A DNA stretch of 37,984 bases, taken from IMG/VR virus record IMGVR_UViG_3300040960_000278, positions 1-37,984 of that record; one strand, written 5' to 3'. Position numbers and translations under genes: made by a program. The stretch comes from a virus. Shown piece by piece: positions 12,685-20,163 of this stretch (positions are counted from its first letter, which is position 1; each line of letters begins with the position of its first letter). The notes beneath the pieces are model-generated. The model was not told the origin of the DNA. It did not search any database and saw only the letters and a program-made list of their open reading frames with translations.

Positions 12685-12911
12685 TAGCATATTAGCAAGT
12701 ACTAATGCGACTAGGATATAAGTATATTAGCAAGTACTGATGGAGATCTGTATAAGTATATTAGGATATGCTAAATAGCTACTACACCGACACACACATT
12801 AGTACTTCAGAATATAAGCACATACTAATACAGTACTTTAGAATATAAGCAGATTCTAATGCGCCTCCTCCATTAGCATATTAGCATATAACAATATAAG
12901 CAGATTCTAAT
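12641..12911 (+). repeat. Array of eight 21-bp dyad repeats (iterons/operators)
   Basis: Copies start at 12641, 12686, 12721, 12755, 12809, 12840, 12875 (degenerate) and 12891. Consensus AG then NATATWAGCANNTNCTAAT, built around the dyad TTAG-N6-CTAA. An inverted half copy is at 12796-12810. Spacing is irregular (31-54 bp, two copies overlap), unlike a CRISPR. The half-site CAAGTACTAA recurs inverted as TTAGTACTTG across the -35 of late promoter PL1, so one protein could bind both the array and that promoter. Confidence 0.85.
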
Positions 12912-12924
12912 GCGTTCCTAAGGC

Positions 12925-12959
12925 GGGTTCGCTACAGGGGACGGGGGAGGGGGCGGCGG
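12925..12959 (+). other. G-run cluster with quadruplex potential
   Basis: Runs of 3, 4, 5 and 5 G (12925-12927, 12937-12940, 12943-12947, 12949-12953) followed by GG-C-GG-C-GG type sequence, on the plus strand only. The first loop is 9 bases, the others 2 and 1. It stands out in an otherwise AT-rich region next to the last dyad repeat. Confidence 0.55.
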
Positions 12960-13090
12960 CTAATCAGAATTCTATAGTACCTACCTAGACACAAAAAAGA
13001 GCAAAATAGCAACTAGGTAATAAAAAAGAAACTGTACTGGTAACTATTTGTTTTCTTTATAGAAACTGCGGCGGCTCTGCGGAGTGTCAT

Positions 13091-13102
13091 GTCTCATGAG
13101 AC
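13091..13102. promoter_or_regulatory. 12-bp perfect palindrome upstream of PL1
   Basis: GTCTCATGAGAC equals its reverse complement and lies about 50 bp upstream of the PL1 -35 box. Placement suits an activator site; no partner is known. Confidence 0.45.
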
Positions 13103-13154
13103 CCGCCATAAAAGGTAACACAAACTGCACTGTTATCAATGGAGTATTTAGTAC

Positions 13155-13183
13155 TTGACTTTCTCTAAAAAGTATGCTATAAT
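13155..13183 (+). promoter_or_regulatory. Late promoter PL1
   Basis: TTGACT (13155-13160), 17-bp spacer ending AGTATGC, TATAAT (13178-13183), extended -10 TGC. The sequence AGTAT-GCTATA-ATATACT makes a dyad over the -10. It drives the packaging, lysozyme and portal genes. Shares spacing and 12 or more bases around the -10 with PL2 and PL3. Confidence 0.88.
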
Positions 13184-13276
13184 ATACTGAATAGAAACGT
13201 TAACAAACGTAGAATTATAATCTTAGTGTTATTTTTAATGTTAATCACTAAGTACCTAAAGAGAAAACTCTATAGT

Positions 13277-13669
13277 ATGGAAGAGCCTCAGACAACAAAG
13301 AAACGCGGAAGACCTAAGAAGGCTGATGTGTTATCAAAAACAAAAGGTAACAGAGTAGCACGTGGTCGTCCTAAAGGCGATGCAGCCATCATTAACGAAT
13401 ATAAAGCAAGGATGTTAGCATCTCCAAAGAGTGCTAAAGTTCTTGAGAAGATCTTTGATGCAGCGTTAGATGATGAACATAAACACCAAGCTGCTGCATG
13501 GAAAATAATTACTGATCGTGTTATCCCTACAGCAACCTTCGAGAAGGATGTTGTTAAAGGCGCAGGACGTAATGCTATACAGATTAACATCAGTGGCATC
13601 GGCGGTAGTGTGGATGTTTCTCCTACTGATGACGATGATATTATTGAGGCAGAGTACACTGATGAGTGA
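13277..13669 (+). CDS. Putative small terminase subunit with AT-hook-like motifs
   Basis: A 130-aa protein starting MEEPQTTKKRGRPKKADV. Two GRP motifs (RGRPKK at about 10-15 and RGRPKG at about 30-35) resemble AT-hooks that bind the minor groove. The middle is helical (INEYKARMLASPKSAKVLEK, then DEHKHQAAAWKIITDR) and the end is acidic (DDDDIIEAEYTDE). It is the first late gene, two genes before the large terminase, and proteins of this shape are usually annotated as terminase small subunit. The start is uncertain: no good ribosome site precedes the ATG at 13277, and in-frame starts exist at 13226 and 13238. Confidence 0.65.
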   Translation: MEEPQTTKKRGRPKKADVLSKTKGNRVARGRPKGDAAIINEYKARMLASPKSAKVLEKIFDAALDDEHKHQAAAWKIITDRVIPTATFEKDVVKGAGRNAIQINISGIGGSVDVSPTDDDDIIEAEYTDE

Positions 13670-14501
13670 AGATAGATTTGCACCCGCCCGTGGATTAATG
13701 GAGCTAGTAGGCGACAAAGAATCTAACGGTGATTACAACGTAGCCTACGGTGGCACTAAAGATAACTTCACTAACATGACTGTAGATGAAGTGCTGAAGT
13801 GGCAAGACGATTACGTTGATGCAGGTAGTCGCTCTAGTGCTGTTGGTAAATATCAAATTATTCGTAAAACGTTACGTGATTTAAAAAAGAAAATGAAACT
13901 CAAAGGAGATGAAGTATTTTCTCCTGAGATGCAAGATGCTATGTTTGTTCAATTATTACGCAAGCGTGGTTATGATAAATGGACTGAAGGTAAATTATCT
14001 GATGATGAGTTTGGTAATAACCTTGCAAAAGAATGGGCATCATTCCCTGTCCTAACAGACATAAAAGGAAGCAAGCGTAAGGTTAAAGCAGGTGAAACCT
14101 ATTACGCAGGTGATGGACTCAACAAAGCATTAATTTCTCCTGAACAAGTACGTAGTGCCTTAGTTTCATATCGTACACCTGATCCTTTAATAGAACGTCA
14201 AAAACAATACGAAAAAGATCTTGAAGAGGAAATGAAGTACGCTGAACTAGCAGGTGATTATGATCCTTTTGCTCATGATCCTTACTATGAACCTTATGGT
14301 CGTACTAATATGTACCGTGTAACTACACGTAATGGTGTTCCTGTTCAAGGTGCAATACCAGATCCTGATTGGCATGGTGATCGTAGAATGGCTGAGTCAT
14401 ATTATACTGACCGTCCTTTTGAAAGTTACCCTGAGCCTGAAGAAGATCCAGTAAGTACTGCACTTTCACAGTTGTATTGGCTAGATAAGAATATCAAATA
14501 G
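13662..14501 (+). CDS. Lysozyme-like glycosidase (lambda R-type lytic transglycosylase), probable endolysin
   Basis: A 279-aa protein. Residues about 8-140 align by eye with lambda R: ELVGDKESNGDYNVAYGG (candidate catalytic E20, lambda E19), SSAVGKYQIIRKTL, FSPEMQDAMFVQLLRKRG and NLAKEWASFPV. Lambda R cleaves peptidoglycan between MurNAc and GlcNAc. The C-terminal 120 residues (acidic, Tyr/Pro/Asp-rich: DYDPFAHDPYYEPYGRTNMY) match nothing I know. There is no signal peptide, so release would need a holin. It starts at 13662 with an 8-bp overlap with the upstream gene and ends one base into the terminase GTG. A virion-associated role is the alternative. Confidence 0.78.
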   Translation: MSEDRFAPARGLMELVGDKESNGDYNVAYGGTKDNFTNMTVDEVLKWQDDYVDAGSRSSAVGKYQIIRKTLRDLKKKMKLKGDEVFSPEMQDAMFVQLLRKRGYDKWTEGKLSDDEFGNNLAKEWASFPVLTDIKGSKRKVKAGETYYAGDGLNKALISPEQVRSALVSYRTPDPLIERQKQYEKDLEEEMKYAELAGDYDPFAHDPYYEPYGRTNMYRVTTRNGVPVQGAIPDPDWHGDRRMAESYYTDRPFESYPEPEEDPVSTALSQLYWLDKNIK

Positions 14502-15757
14502 TGGCAGATCTCAACGTTGAGTTACTCCCTTGGCAGCAGGAAGTATTCGCTGACAAGACAAGATTTAAAATCGTTGCAGCAGGAAGACGTACTGGTAAGT
14601 CTCGCTTAGCAGCATGGATGTTAATCATTAATGCGCTACAGACTGAACGTGGTCACGTTTTCTACGTAGCTCCTACGCAAGGACAGGCACGTGACATTAT
14701 GTGGTCAACGCTCATGGAGCTTGGTCATGAAGTCATCAAAAGTGCTCACATCAATAACTTACAGATAACTCTTGTTAATGGTGCTGTAATATCTCTTAAG
14801 GGTGCTGACCGTCCTGAGACAATGCGTGGTGTTAGTCTTCGCTTCTTAGTGTTAGACGAATACGCTGACATGAAACCCTCAGTATGGGAACAGATCTTAC
14901 GTCCTGCTTTAGCTGACCAGAAAGGCGATGCTATGTTTATTGGTACGCCTATGGGACGTAACCACTTCTACGATCTTTATCACTATGGTGAGTTAAGTGA
15001 CGATGACTCATACAAGTCTTGGCACTTTACTTCTTATGATAATCCTCTCCTTGATCCAGAAGAAATCGACACAGCTAAGAAGTCTATGTCTAGCTATGCG
15101 TTTAGACAAGAATTTATGGCTTCATTTGAAGCTGCAGGATCAGAAATATTTAAAGAAGAATGGATTCAGGTTGATAATGAAGAACCTGAAGATGGAGACT
15201 TCTACATCGCTGTTGACCTTGCAGGTTTTGCAGACATCGAGAAAGCAACCACTAAAAGTCAGAAACGTCTTGACCAAACCGCTATCTCAGTTGTTAAAGT
15301 AAATGAAGATGGTTGGTGGGTTGCTGAGATTATACACGGCAGGTGGGATATCAAAAAAACTGCTGAAAAAATATTTGAGGCTGTTGCTTGGTACGAACCC
15401 GTCTCAGTCGGAATAGAGAAAGGTGCATTGAAGAATGCAGTACTTCCTTATCTTACTGACTATATGAAAGCAAACAATAACTTCTTCCGAGTAGAAGAGT
15501 TAACACACGGTAACAAAAAGAAAGTAGATCGTATTGTGTGGGCGTTACAAGGACGCTTTGAACATGGTGCGATCTGGTTAAACGAAGGCGATTGGAATGC
15601 TGAGTTTCTTGATGAACTTTTCCAATTTCCTAACAACATGGTACACGATGACCTTGTAGACTCACTGGCGTATATTGATCAGTTAGCTAAAGTTTGTTAT
15701 GACTATGATTATGAACAAGATGACTTTGAATTCCTAGACGCTCACGCAGGATACTAA
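14501..15757 (+). CDS. Terminase large subunit
   Basis: A 418-aa packaging motor and nuclease. Walker A AGRRTGKS (27-34), Walker B LVLDE (116-120, D119-E120), coupling motif FIGTPMG (146-152), then an RNase H-like nuclease with D239 (IAVDLAG), E306 (VGIEKGAL) and D383/D384/D387 (VHDDLVDSL). It packages concatemeric DNA through the portal and cuts it. Start codon GTG at 14501 shares one base with the stop of the lysozyme gene (TAGTG). Length fits a compact podovirus terminase. Confidence 0.95.
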   Translation: MADLNVELLPWQQEVFADKTRFKIVAAGRRTGKSRLAAWMLIINALQTERGHVFYVAPTQGQARDIMWSTLMELGHEVIKSAHINNLQITLVNGAVISLKGADRPETMRGVSLRFLVLDEYADMKPSVWEQILRPALADQKGDAMFIGTPMGRNHFYDLYHYGELSDDDSYKSWHFTSYDNPLLDPEEIDTAKKSMSSYAFRQEFMASFEAAGSEIFKEEWIQVDNEEPEDGDFYIAVDLAGFADIEKATTKSQKRLDQTAISVVKVNEDGWWVAEIIHGRWDIKKTAEKIFEAVAWYEPVSVGIEKGALKNAVLPYLTDYMKANNNFFRVEELTHGNKKKVDRIVWALQGRFEHGAIWLNEGDWNAEFLDELFQFPNNMVHDDLVDSLAYIDQLAKVCYDYDYEQDDFEFLDAHAGY

Positions 15758-15758
15758 T

Positions 15759-17654
15759 ATGGAAGAATATAGCTTTGGTGAAATGACTGTAGAAGGTTGG
15801 ATCGCAGATAAATGTGACGGTTGGCGCGATCACTATGAATCTACATACGCTGAAGATCATGAAGAGTACTATCGCTTATGGCGTGGTATTTGGAACCCGA
15901 ATGACCGCTTACGTGACAGTGAACGTAGCAGACTTATTTCTCCTGCTTTGCAGCAAGCAGTTGAGTCTAGCGTTGCCGAAGTAGAAGAAGCTACGTTTGG
16001 TCGCGGCAAGTGGTTTGACATTAAAGACGATTTGCAAGATCAAAACAAAAATGATATTGCGATGGTACGTGCTCAGCTTGAAGAAGACATGAGCTTTGTT
16101 AAAGCACGCAAGAATATTGCAGAGTGTGTACTTAACGCTGCAGTATATGGTACTGGTATCGGTGAGATTGTTCTTGACGAAGTAAAAGAAATTCGTCCTG
16201 CAACACAACCAGTAATGGAAGGCGCAATGACTGCGGTTGGTGTTACTGAACAAGATCGTATGTTAGTTAAAATCCGTCCGATCTTACCTCAGAACTTCTT
16301 GATTGATCCTGTTGCAGTATCGATTGAAGAAGCACTCGGCGTAGCTATTGATGAGTTTGTACCGCTACATCAAGTACAAGCAGGTATTGATGCAGGTATT
16401 TACTTTGATGTAGATATTCAAATTGCTGCGCCCGATGAAGCAATTGAAGCAGATCAAGATCTTACTACTTATAACGAAGACAAAGTACGTTTGACTAAGT
16501 ACTATGGTAAAGTACCACGTGAATTACTAGAGTCAGATGACGAAGTTAAAGTAGAACTTGATACTAAAGATACCTATATAGAGGTAATTGCTGTTATTGC
16601 TAACGGTGATACCCTATTAAAACTAGAAGCTAACCCTTACATGATGCAAGATCGTCCTGTTGTTGCATTTCAATGGGACATCGTACCTTCTCGTTTTTGG
16701 GGACGTGGTATTTGTGAAAAAGGTTATAACTCTCAGAAAGCACTTGACACTGAGTTACGTGCTCGTATTGACAGCTTAGCACTGACAGTACACCCAATGA
16801 TGGCTGTTGATGCATCACGTCTACCACGTGGTGCTAAGATGGAGATCAAACCGGGTAAGACATTACTTACAAACGGCAATCCTTCTGAGATTTTGCAGCC
16901 ATTTAACTTTGGCCGCACTGATACTGTAACATTTGAGCAAGGTAGAGACCTTATGCAGATGGTACAAATGGCTACAGGTGCTATTGATACAGTAGGTATG
17001 CCGTCATTTGCAGGTAGTGAAGCTACTGCTGCAGGTATTTCTATGTCTCTTGGTGCTATCATCAAGCGTCATAAACGTACATTGATTAATTTCCATGAGA
17101 ATTTCCTCGTACCTTTTGTTACCAAAGCAGCACATCGTTATATGCAGTTTGCTCCTGAGTTATATCCTGCAAAAGACTTTAAGTTTACCGCAGCATCTAC
17201 TCTAGGTATTATTGCACGTGAGTATGAAGTAACACAATTAGTACAATTACTGCAAACTATGTCGCCTGAGTCACCAATGTATCCATTGTTGATTGAGTCA
17301 ATCGTAGATAACATGAATCTTTCTAATCGTGAGCAAATTATTCAGAAGATTCGTGAAGCTAATCAGCCTAATCCTGAAATGCAGCAGATGCAGATGGCTA
17401 AATTTGAGTCTGATATGGCGTTTCAACAGGCACAGACTGCAGCATTGCAAGGTCAAGCCGCAGAATCGCAAGCACGTACTCAAAAATACCGTATGGAAAC
17501 TGAAGCAATTCCTGAAGAGTTGGCAATTGAAGAACTATCTGCAGTGGCCAAAGCTACAGACTTGTTAGATGGTAAATCTGACGCTCTCAAACTAATGGAA
17601 CTACGTTTGAAGAAACAACAAATGGAATCTCAAGAACGAATGGCAGCAAATTAA
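15759..17654 (+). CDS. Portal (head-tail connector) protein
   Basis: A 631-aa protein right after the large terminase. It contains SERSRLISPALQQAVESSVAEVEEATFG near the N-terminus (shown in parts: SPALQQAVESSVAE), a FQWDIVPSRFWGRGICEKGY segment in the middle and an ATAAGISMSLGAIIKRHKRT helix, followed by a Gln/Met/Ala-rich coiled-coil C-terminus (MQQMQMAKFESDMAFQQAQ). This organisation fits podoviral portals of the marine T7-like group. It forms the dodecameric ring through which DNA enters and leaves. AGGATACTAAT precedes the ATG; its stop overlaps the next small gene (TAATG). Confidence 0.88.
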   Translation: MEEYSFGEMTVEGWIADKCDGWRDHYESTYAEDHEEYYRLWRGIWNPNDRLRDSERSRLISPALQQAVESSVAEVEEATFGRGKWFDIKDDLQDQNKNDIAMVRAQLEEDMSFVKARKNIAECVLNAAVYGTGIGEIVLDEVKEIRPATQPVMEGAMTAVGVTEQDRMLVKIRPILPQNFLIDPVAVSIEEALGVAIDEFVPLHQVQAGIDAGIYFDVDIQIAAPDEAIEADQDLTTYNEDKVRLTKYYGKVPRELLESDDEVKVELDTKDTYIEVIAVIANGDTLLKLEANPYMMQDRPVVAFQWDIVPSRFWGRGICEKGYNSQKALDTELRARIDSLALTVHPMMAVDASRLPRGAKMEIKPGKTLLTNGNPSEILQPFNFGRTDTVTFEQGRDLMQMVQMATGAIDTVGMPSFAGSEATAAGISMSLGAIIKRHKRTLINFHENFLVPFVTKAAHRYMQFAPELYPAKDFKFTAASTLGIIAREYEVTQLVQLLQTMSPESPMYPLLIESIVDNMNLSNREQIIQKIREANQPNPEMQQMQMAKFESDMAFQQAQTAALQGQAAESQARTQKYRMETEAIPEELAIEELSAVAKATDLLDGKSDALKLMELRLKKQQMESQERMAAN

Positions 17655-17785
17655 TGATTACACGTAAAGAATTAGAGGACGTTCTGACACAAGTAAACAC
17701 AATCCTTGAACGTATGGAACGTAGAATAGAAAAACTAGAAGAGTTGACTAAGAAACCTGTAGGGCGGCCAAAAAAAACCTCTTGA
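17654..17785 (+). CDS. 43-aa coiled-coil microprotein with AT-hook tail
   Basis: Starts MITRKELEDVLTQVNTILER, continues as a heptad-repeat helix (MERRIEKLEELTKK) and ends PVGRPKKTS. The GRPKK motif is AT-hook-like and also occurs in the putative small terminase. It starts at a TAATG overlap with the portal gene and its stop overlaps the PL2 -35 box. Function unknown; a small DNA-binding or packaging accessory is possible. Confidence 0.6.
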   Translation: MITRKELEDVLTQVNTILERMERRIEKLEELTKKPVGRPKKTS

Positions 17786-17810
17786 CTTTTACTAAATAGT
17801 ATGCTATAAT
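17782..17810 (+). promoter_or_regulatory. Late promoter PL2 (scaffold/capsid)
   Basis: TTGACT (17782-17787), 17-bp spacer ending AGTATGC, TATAAT (17805-17810), extended -10 TGC. Nearly identical to PL1 and PL3. Drives two small genes, scaffold and major capsid up to the terminator at 20089. Confidence 0.88.
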
Positions 17811-17828
17811 AATACTATCTTATAGCAT
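17801..17828. promoter_or_regulatory. 9-bp inverted repeat across the PL2 -10 and start site
   Basis: ATGCTATAA, 10-bp spacer, TTATAGCAT. The left arm contains most of the -10 box and the right arm lies beyond the expected start site. It could be an operator, or a hairpin in the first bases of the transcript. Confidence 0.5.
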
Positions 17829-17846
17829 AAACTCAGGAGAATGTCA

Positions 17847-18083
17847 ATGACACCTGAATTAGAAAAATATTACGAACAGTACTTTGATCTTTTTGTAACA
17901 GATGGTTGGAAACAATTCATCTCAGACATCTCTGCTAACCTAGAGTCATTTGACATTAGAAGCATTGAAAAGTTTGGAGATCTAAGGTACTCACAAGGTC
18001 AAATTAAAGTAATTGACCAGATAATGAATTGGGAAACATTGATACGCAATACTTATGCGGAGCTTGAACAAGATGCCTCGTAG
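17847..18083 (+). CDS. Hypothetical phage protein, 78 aa
   Basis: Starts MTPELEKYYEQYFDLFVTDG at 17847, with AGGAGA at 7-base spacing; the ATG at 17841 would be too close to it. Helical and aromatic (GWKQFISDISANLES, then IDQIMNWETLIRNTYAEL). Small proteins of this kind are common between portal and scaffold in marine podoviruses; a role in head assembly is suggested by position only. Confidence 0.72.
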   Translation: MTPELEKYYEQYFDLFVTDGWKQFISDISANLESFDIRSIEKFGDLRYSQGQIKVIDQIMNWETLIRNTYAELEQDAS

Positions 18084-18267
18084 GATTTTTGAGTTTCAGT
18101 GTACCAATAATCACATAACTGAAAGGTATATCGATGCGGAGATCCGCGAAGTCGAATGCTCAGAATGTGGTGAACTAAGTAAGCGGATAATTTCTCCTGT
18201 CCTAATTGGTGGATACATTGGATCTGACAAGTGGGCTGAAAGACATGAGAAAGCTGCTTTAAAATAA
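18073..18267 (+). CDS. Zinc-ribbon (FmdB-like) small protein, 64 aa
   Basis: Starts MPRRIFEFQCTNNHITERY; the second knuckle is CSECG (about 29-33). The layout (Cys near residue 10, CxxC about 20 residues later, then a Gly-rich end) is that of FmdB-type zinc ribbons, although the first pair here is C...H (CTNNH) in place of CxxC. Such proteins are frequent next to phage scaffold and capsid genes; function unknown. Overlaps the previous gene by 11 bp. Confidence 0.75.
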   Translation: MPRRIFEFQCTNNHITERYIDAEIREVECSECGELSKRIISPVLIGGYIGSDKWAERHEKAALK

Positions 18268-18269
18268 TC

Positions 18270-18278
18270 TTATCCACA
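18270..18278 (+). promoter_or_regulatory. Isolated perfect DnaA box
   Basis: TTATCCACA in the short gap before the scaffold gene, identical to the two perfect boxes of the control region. A single copy could be chance. Confidence 0.35.
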
Positions 18279-18303
18279 ATACTGTAAAGTACGGAGTTTA
18301 ATA

Positions 18304-19113
18304 ATGGCAGAGTTTTTGGATGTTAGTCCAGAAGAAGAACTGCAAGATGGCGAAGAACTAGCCACTCTTGAAGAAGAGAATACAACTGAGCAGGAACCTG
18401 AAGAGGAAACTCCTGAAGAAGTTGAAACTGAAGAAGAGGATGATCTACCTGAGAAATACAAAGGTAAATCAGCTAAGGATATTATCCGAATGCACCAAGA
18501 AGCTGAGAAGTTACTTGGCCGACAATCTTCTGAAGTAGGTGAGTTACGTAAACTTGTAGACAACTTTATTCAGACACAGACAGCGCAAGCCGCAAAGCCC
18601 AATGAGTCCGAAGAACAGATTGATTTCTTTGAGAATCCACAAGGTGCAGTTGAACAGCTAATCAACAATCACCCTAAGTTTAAGCAGACTGAAGATATTT
18701 CTAATCAGCTTAAGCAACAACAGACTATGAATCAGCTACAGACTAATCATCCTGATTATGTCGAAATTGTAGGTGATGATGAGTTTGCTAATTGGGTGAT
18801 GGGTTCTAAGGTTCGTCAAGAACTTTATAAACGTGCTGATAGTCAGTTTGATTATGACGCTGCTGATGAGCTTCTTACCACATGGAAAGAGCGCAAAAGT
18901 ATTGTCAAGCAAACTAAAGAGCATGAAGAGACAGCTAGAAAACAACAAGCTAAAGCAGCATCAACAGGTACTGCTAAAGGCTCTGGTGAAACTCCTAGAA
19001 AGAAGATCTATCGTAGGGCAGACATTATTAAGCTAATGCAAAATGACCCGCAACGATACCTAGATCTCGCTGATGAGATTACTCTAGCGTATAGTGAAGG
19101 TCGAGTTAAATAA
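18304..19113 (+). CDS. Capsid scaffold protein
   Basis: A 269-aa, very acidic protein. The first 55 residues are Glu/Asp-rich (SPEEELQDGEELATLEEE), followed by a KYKGKSAKDIIRMHQEAEKL motif typical of podoviral scaffolds, Gln-rich helices and a basic C-terminus (TPRKKIYRRADIIKLM) that would bind the capsid protein. It lies directly before the major capsid gene. GGAG stands 7 bases before the ATG. It guides procapsid assembly and leaves before DNA packaging. Confidence 0.87.
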   Translation: MAEFLDVSPEEELQDGEELATLEEENTTEQEPEEETPEEVETEEEDDLPEKYKGKSAKDIIRMHQEAEKLLGRQSSEVGELRKLVDNFIQTQTAQAAKPNESEEQIDFFENPQGAVEQLINNHPKFKQTEDISNQLKQQQTMNQLQTNHPDYVEIVGDDEFANWVMGSKVRQELYKRADSQFDYDAADELLTTWKERKSIVKQTKEHEETARKQQAKAASTGTAKGSGETPRKKIYRRADIIKLMQNDPQRYLDLADEITLAYSEGRVK

Positions 19114-19137
19114 CTTACACTATTGAGGTGATCTAAA

Positions 19138-20079
19138 ATGGCACTTGGTTCAAACCATGTTACTAATACCACAGCAGCAACTTTTATTCCAGAGCTGTGG
19201 TCTGACGAAATCGTAGCAGCATACAAGAAGAATCTTGTTCTTGCTAATCTTGTAAACAAAATGCCTATGAAAGGCAAGAAGGGTGATACTCTTCACATTC
19301 CTAAGCCTACTCGTGGCTCTGCTTCAGCTAAGGCAGCTTCTACTCAAGTAACTCTACAAGCAGCTACTGAGTCAGAAGTTACCGTAACTGTTAACAAGCA
19401 CTATGAGTACTCACGTCTGATTGAAGACATCACTGAAGTACAGGCTTTGGCATCATTGCGTAAGTTCTATACCGATGACGCAGGTTACGCTCTAGCTAAG
19501 CAAGTTGATGACGACTTGTTTACTTTGGCTAAATCTTTCGGTAACGGTGATGGTTCATCTTACGCTACTAACAATGCGTTCTACATTGACGGTACTAACG
19601 GTTTGTCTACCTATGCGGCTGACACTGTAACTACTGCAGACGTATTTACTGACGCAGGTTTCCGCGCTCTTATCCAAGAGTTGGATGACGCTGATGTTCC
19701 TATGGATGGCCGTTTCTTGGTTGTTCCACCATCAGCAGTTAACACCATTCGTGGTATTGATCGTTACGTGTCTTCTGACTTCGTATCTGGTCAGCCTGTA
19801 GTTAACGGTAAGATTGGTACTTTGTACGGTATTGACATCTTTGTTTCTACCAACTGCCCAGTTATTGAAACTGCAGCAGACAACAGTGCTTCTTCTGTTG
19901 ACACTCGCGGTGCTATCTTGGCACACAAAGATGCAATGGTACTTGCTGAGCAAATGGGCGTTCGTTCACAAACTCAGTACAAGCAAGAGTACCTTGCTAA
20001 CTTGTTCACCTCAGATATGCTCTACGGCACAGCAGTGATCCGTCCAGAGTCAGGTCTGTTGGTAGCAATGCCAGACTAA
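19138..20079 (+). CDS. Major capsid protein
   Basis: A 313-aa protein between scaffold and a terminator, the position and size of a podoviral HK97-fold coat protein. It begins MALGSNHVTNTTAATFIPEL and has the family features FIPELWSDEIVAAYKKNLVL, a GDTLHIPKPT segment, the HYEYSRLIEDITEVQA strand/helix and a late LYGIDIFVSTNCP. GAGGTGATCTAAA is a strong ribosome site and promoter PL2 is specific to this short segment, as expected for the most abundant protein. Confidence 0.93.
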   Translation: MALGSNHVTNTTAATFIPELWSDEIVAAYKKNLVLANLVNKMPMKGKKGDTLHIPKPTRGSASAKAASTQVTLQAATESEVTVTVNKHYEYSRLIEDITEVQALASLRKFYTDDAGYALAKQVDDDLFTLAKSFGNGDGSSYATNNAFYIDGTNGLSTYAADTVTTADVFTDAGFRALIQELDDADVPMDGRFLVVPPSAVNTIRGIDRYVSSDFVSGQPVVNGKIGTLYGIDIFVSTNCPVIETAADNSASSVDTRGAILAHKDAMVLAEQMGVRSQTQYKQEYLANLFTSDMLYGTAVIRPESGLLVAMPD

Positions 20080-20088
20080 AGTCTGACT

Positions 20089-20124
20089 AGAGGCTAGGGC
20101 GTTCTGCTCTAGCCTCTTCCCCTT
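20089..20124 (+). terminator. Intrinsic terminator after the major capsid gene
   Basis: Stem AGAGGCTAGGGC / GCTCTAGCCTCT (12 bp, one G-U) with loop GTTCT, followed by TCCCCTTTCTCT. The tract is pyrimidine-rich with few consecutive U, so read-through is likely. It resembles in position the terminator after T7 gene 10. No promoter follows before the fibre gene. Confidence 0.75.
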
Positions 20125-20163
20125 TCTCTCCACATTAGTCTCAGTCTTTAGAAAGGTATACCT

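Larger units (their letters stand above)
11904..13276. other. Gene-free divergent control region and candidate replication origin
   Basis: About 1.37 kb without a convincing gene, between the first leftward gene and the first late gene. From left to right it holds a hairpin-rich block (11947-12172), an AT-rich stretch (12240-12300), the first 21-bp dyad repeat, three DnaA boxes, phased AGGCTCT repeats, a decayed promoter, eight more dyad repeats, a G-run cluster, a 12-bp palindrome and late promoter PL1. Two arms transcribed away from it, DnaA boxes, iteron-like repeats and AT-rich flanks together make it the best origin candidate. Confidence 0.75.

Noticed and set aside
12641-12911. CRISPR array.
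   Set aside because: Repeats are short, degenerate, irregularly spaced, sometimes overlapping, and there are no spacers of constant length or cas genes.
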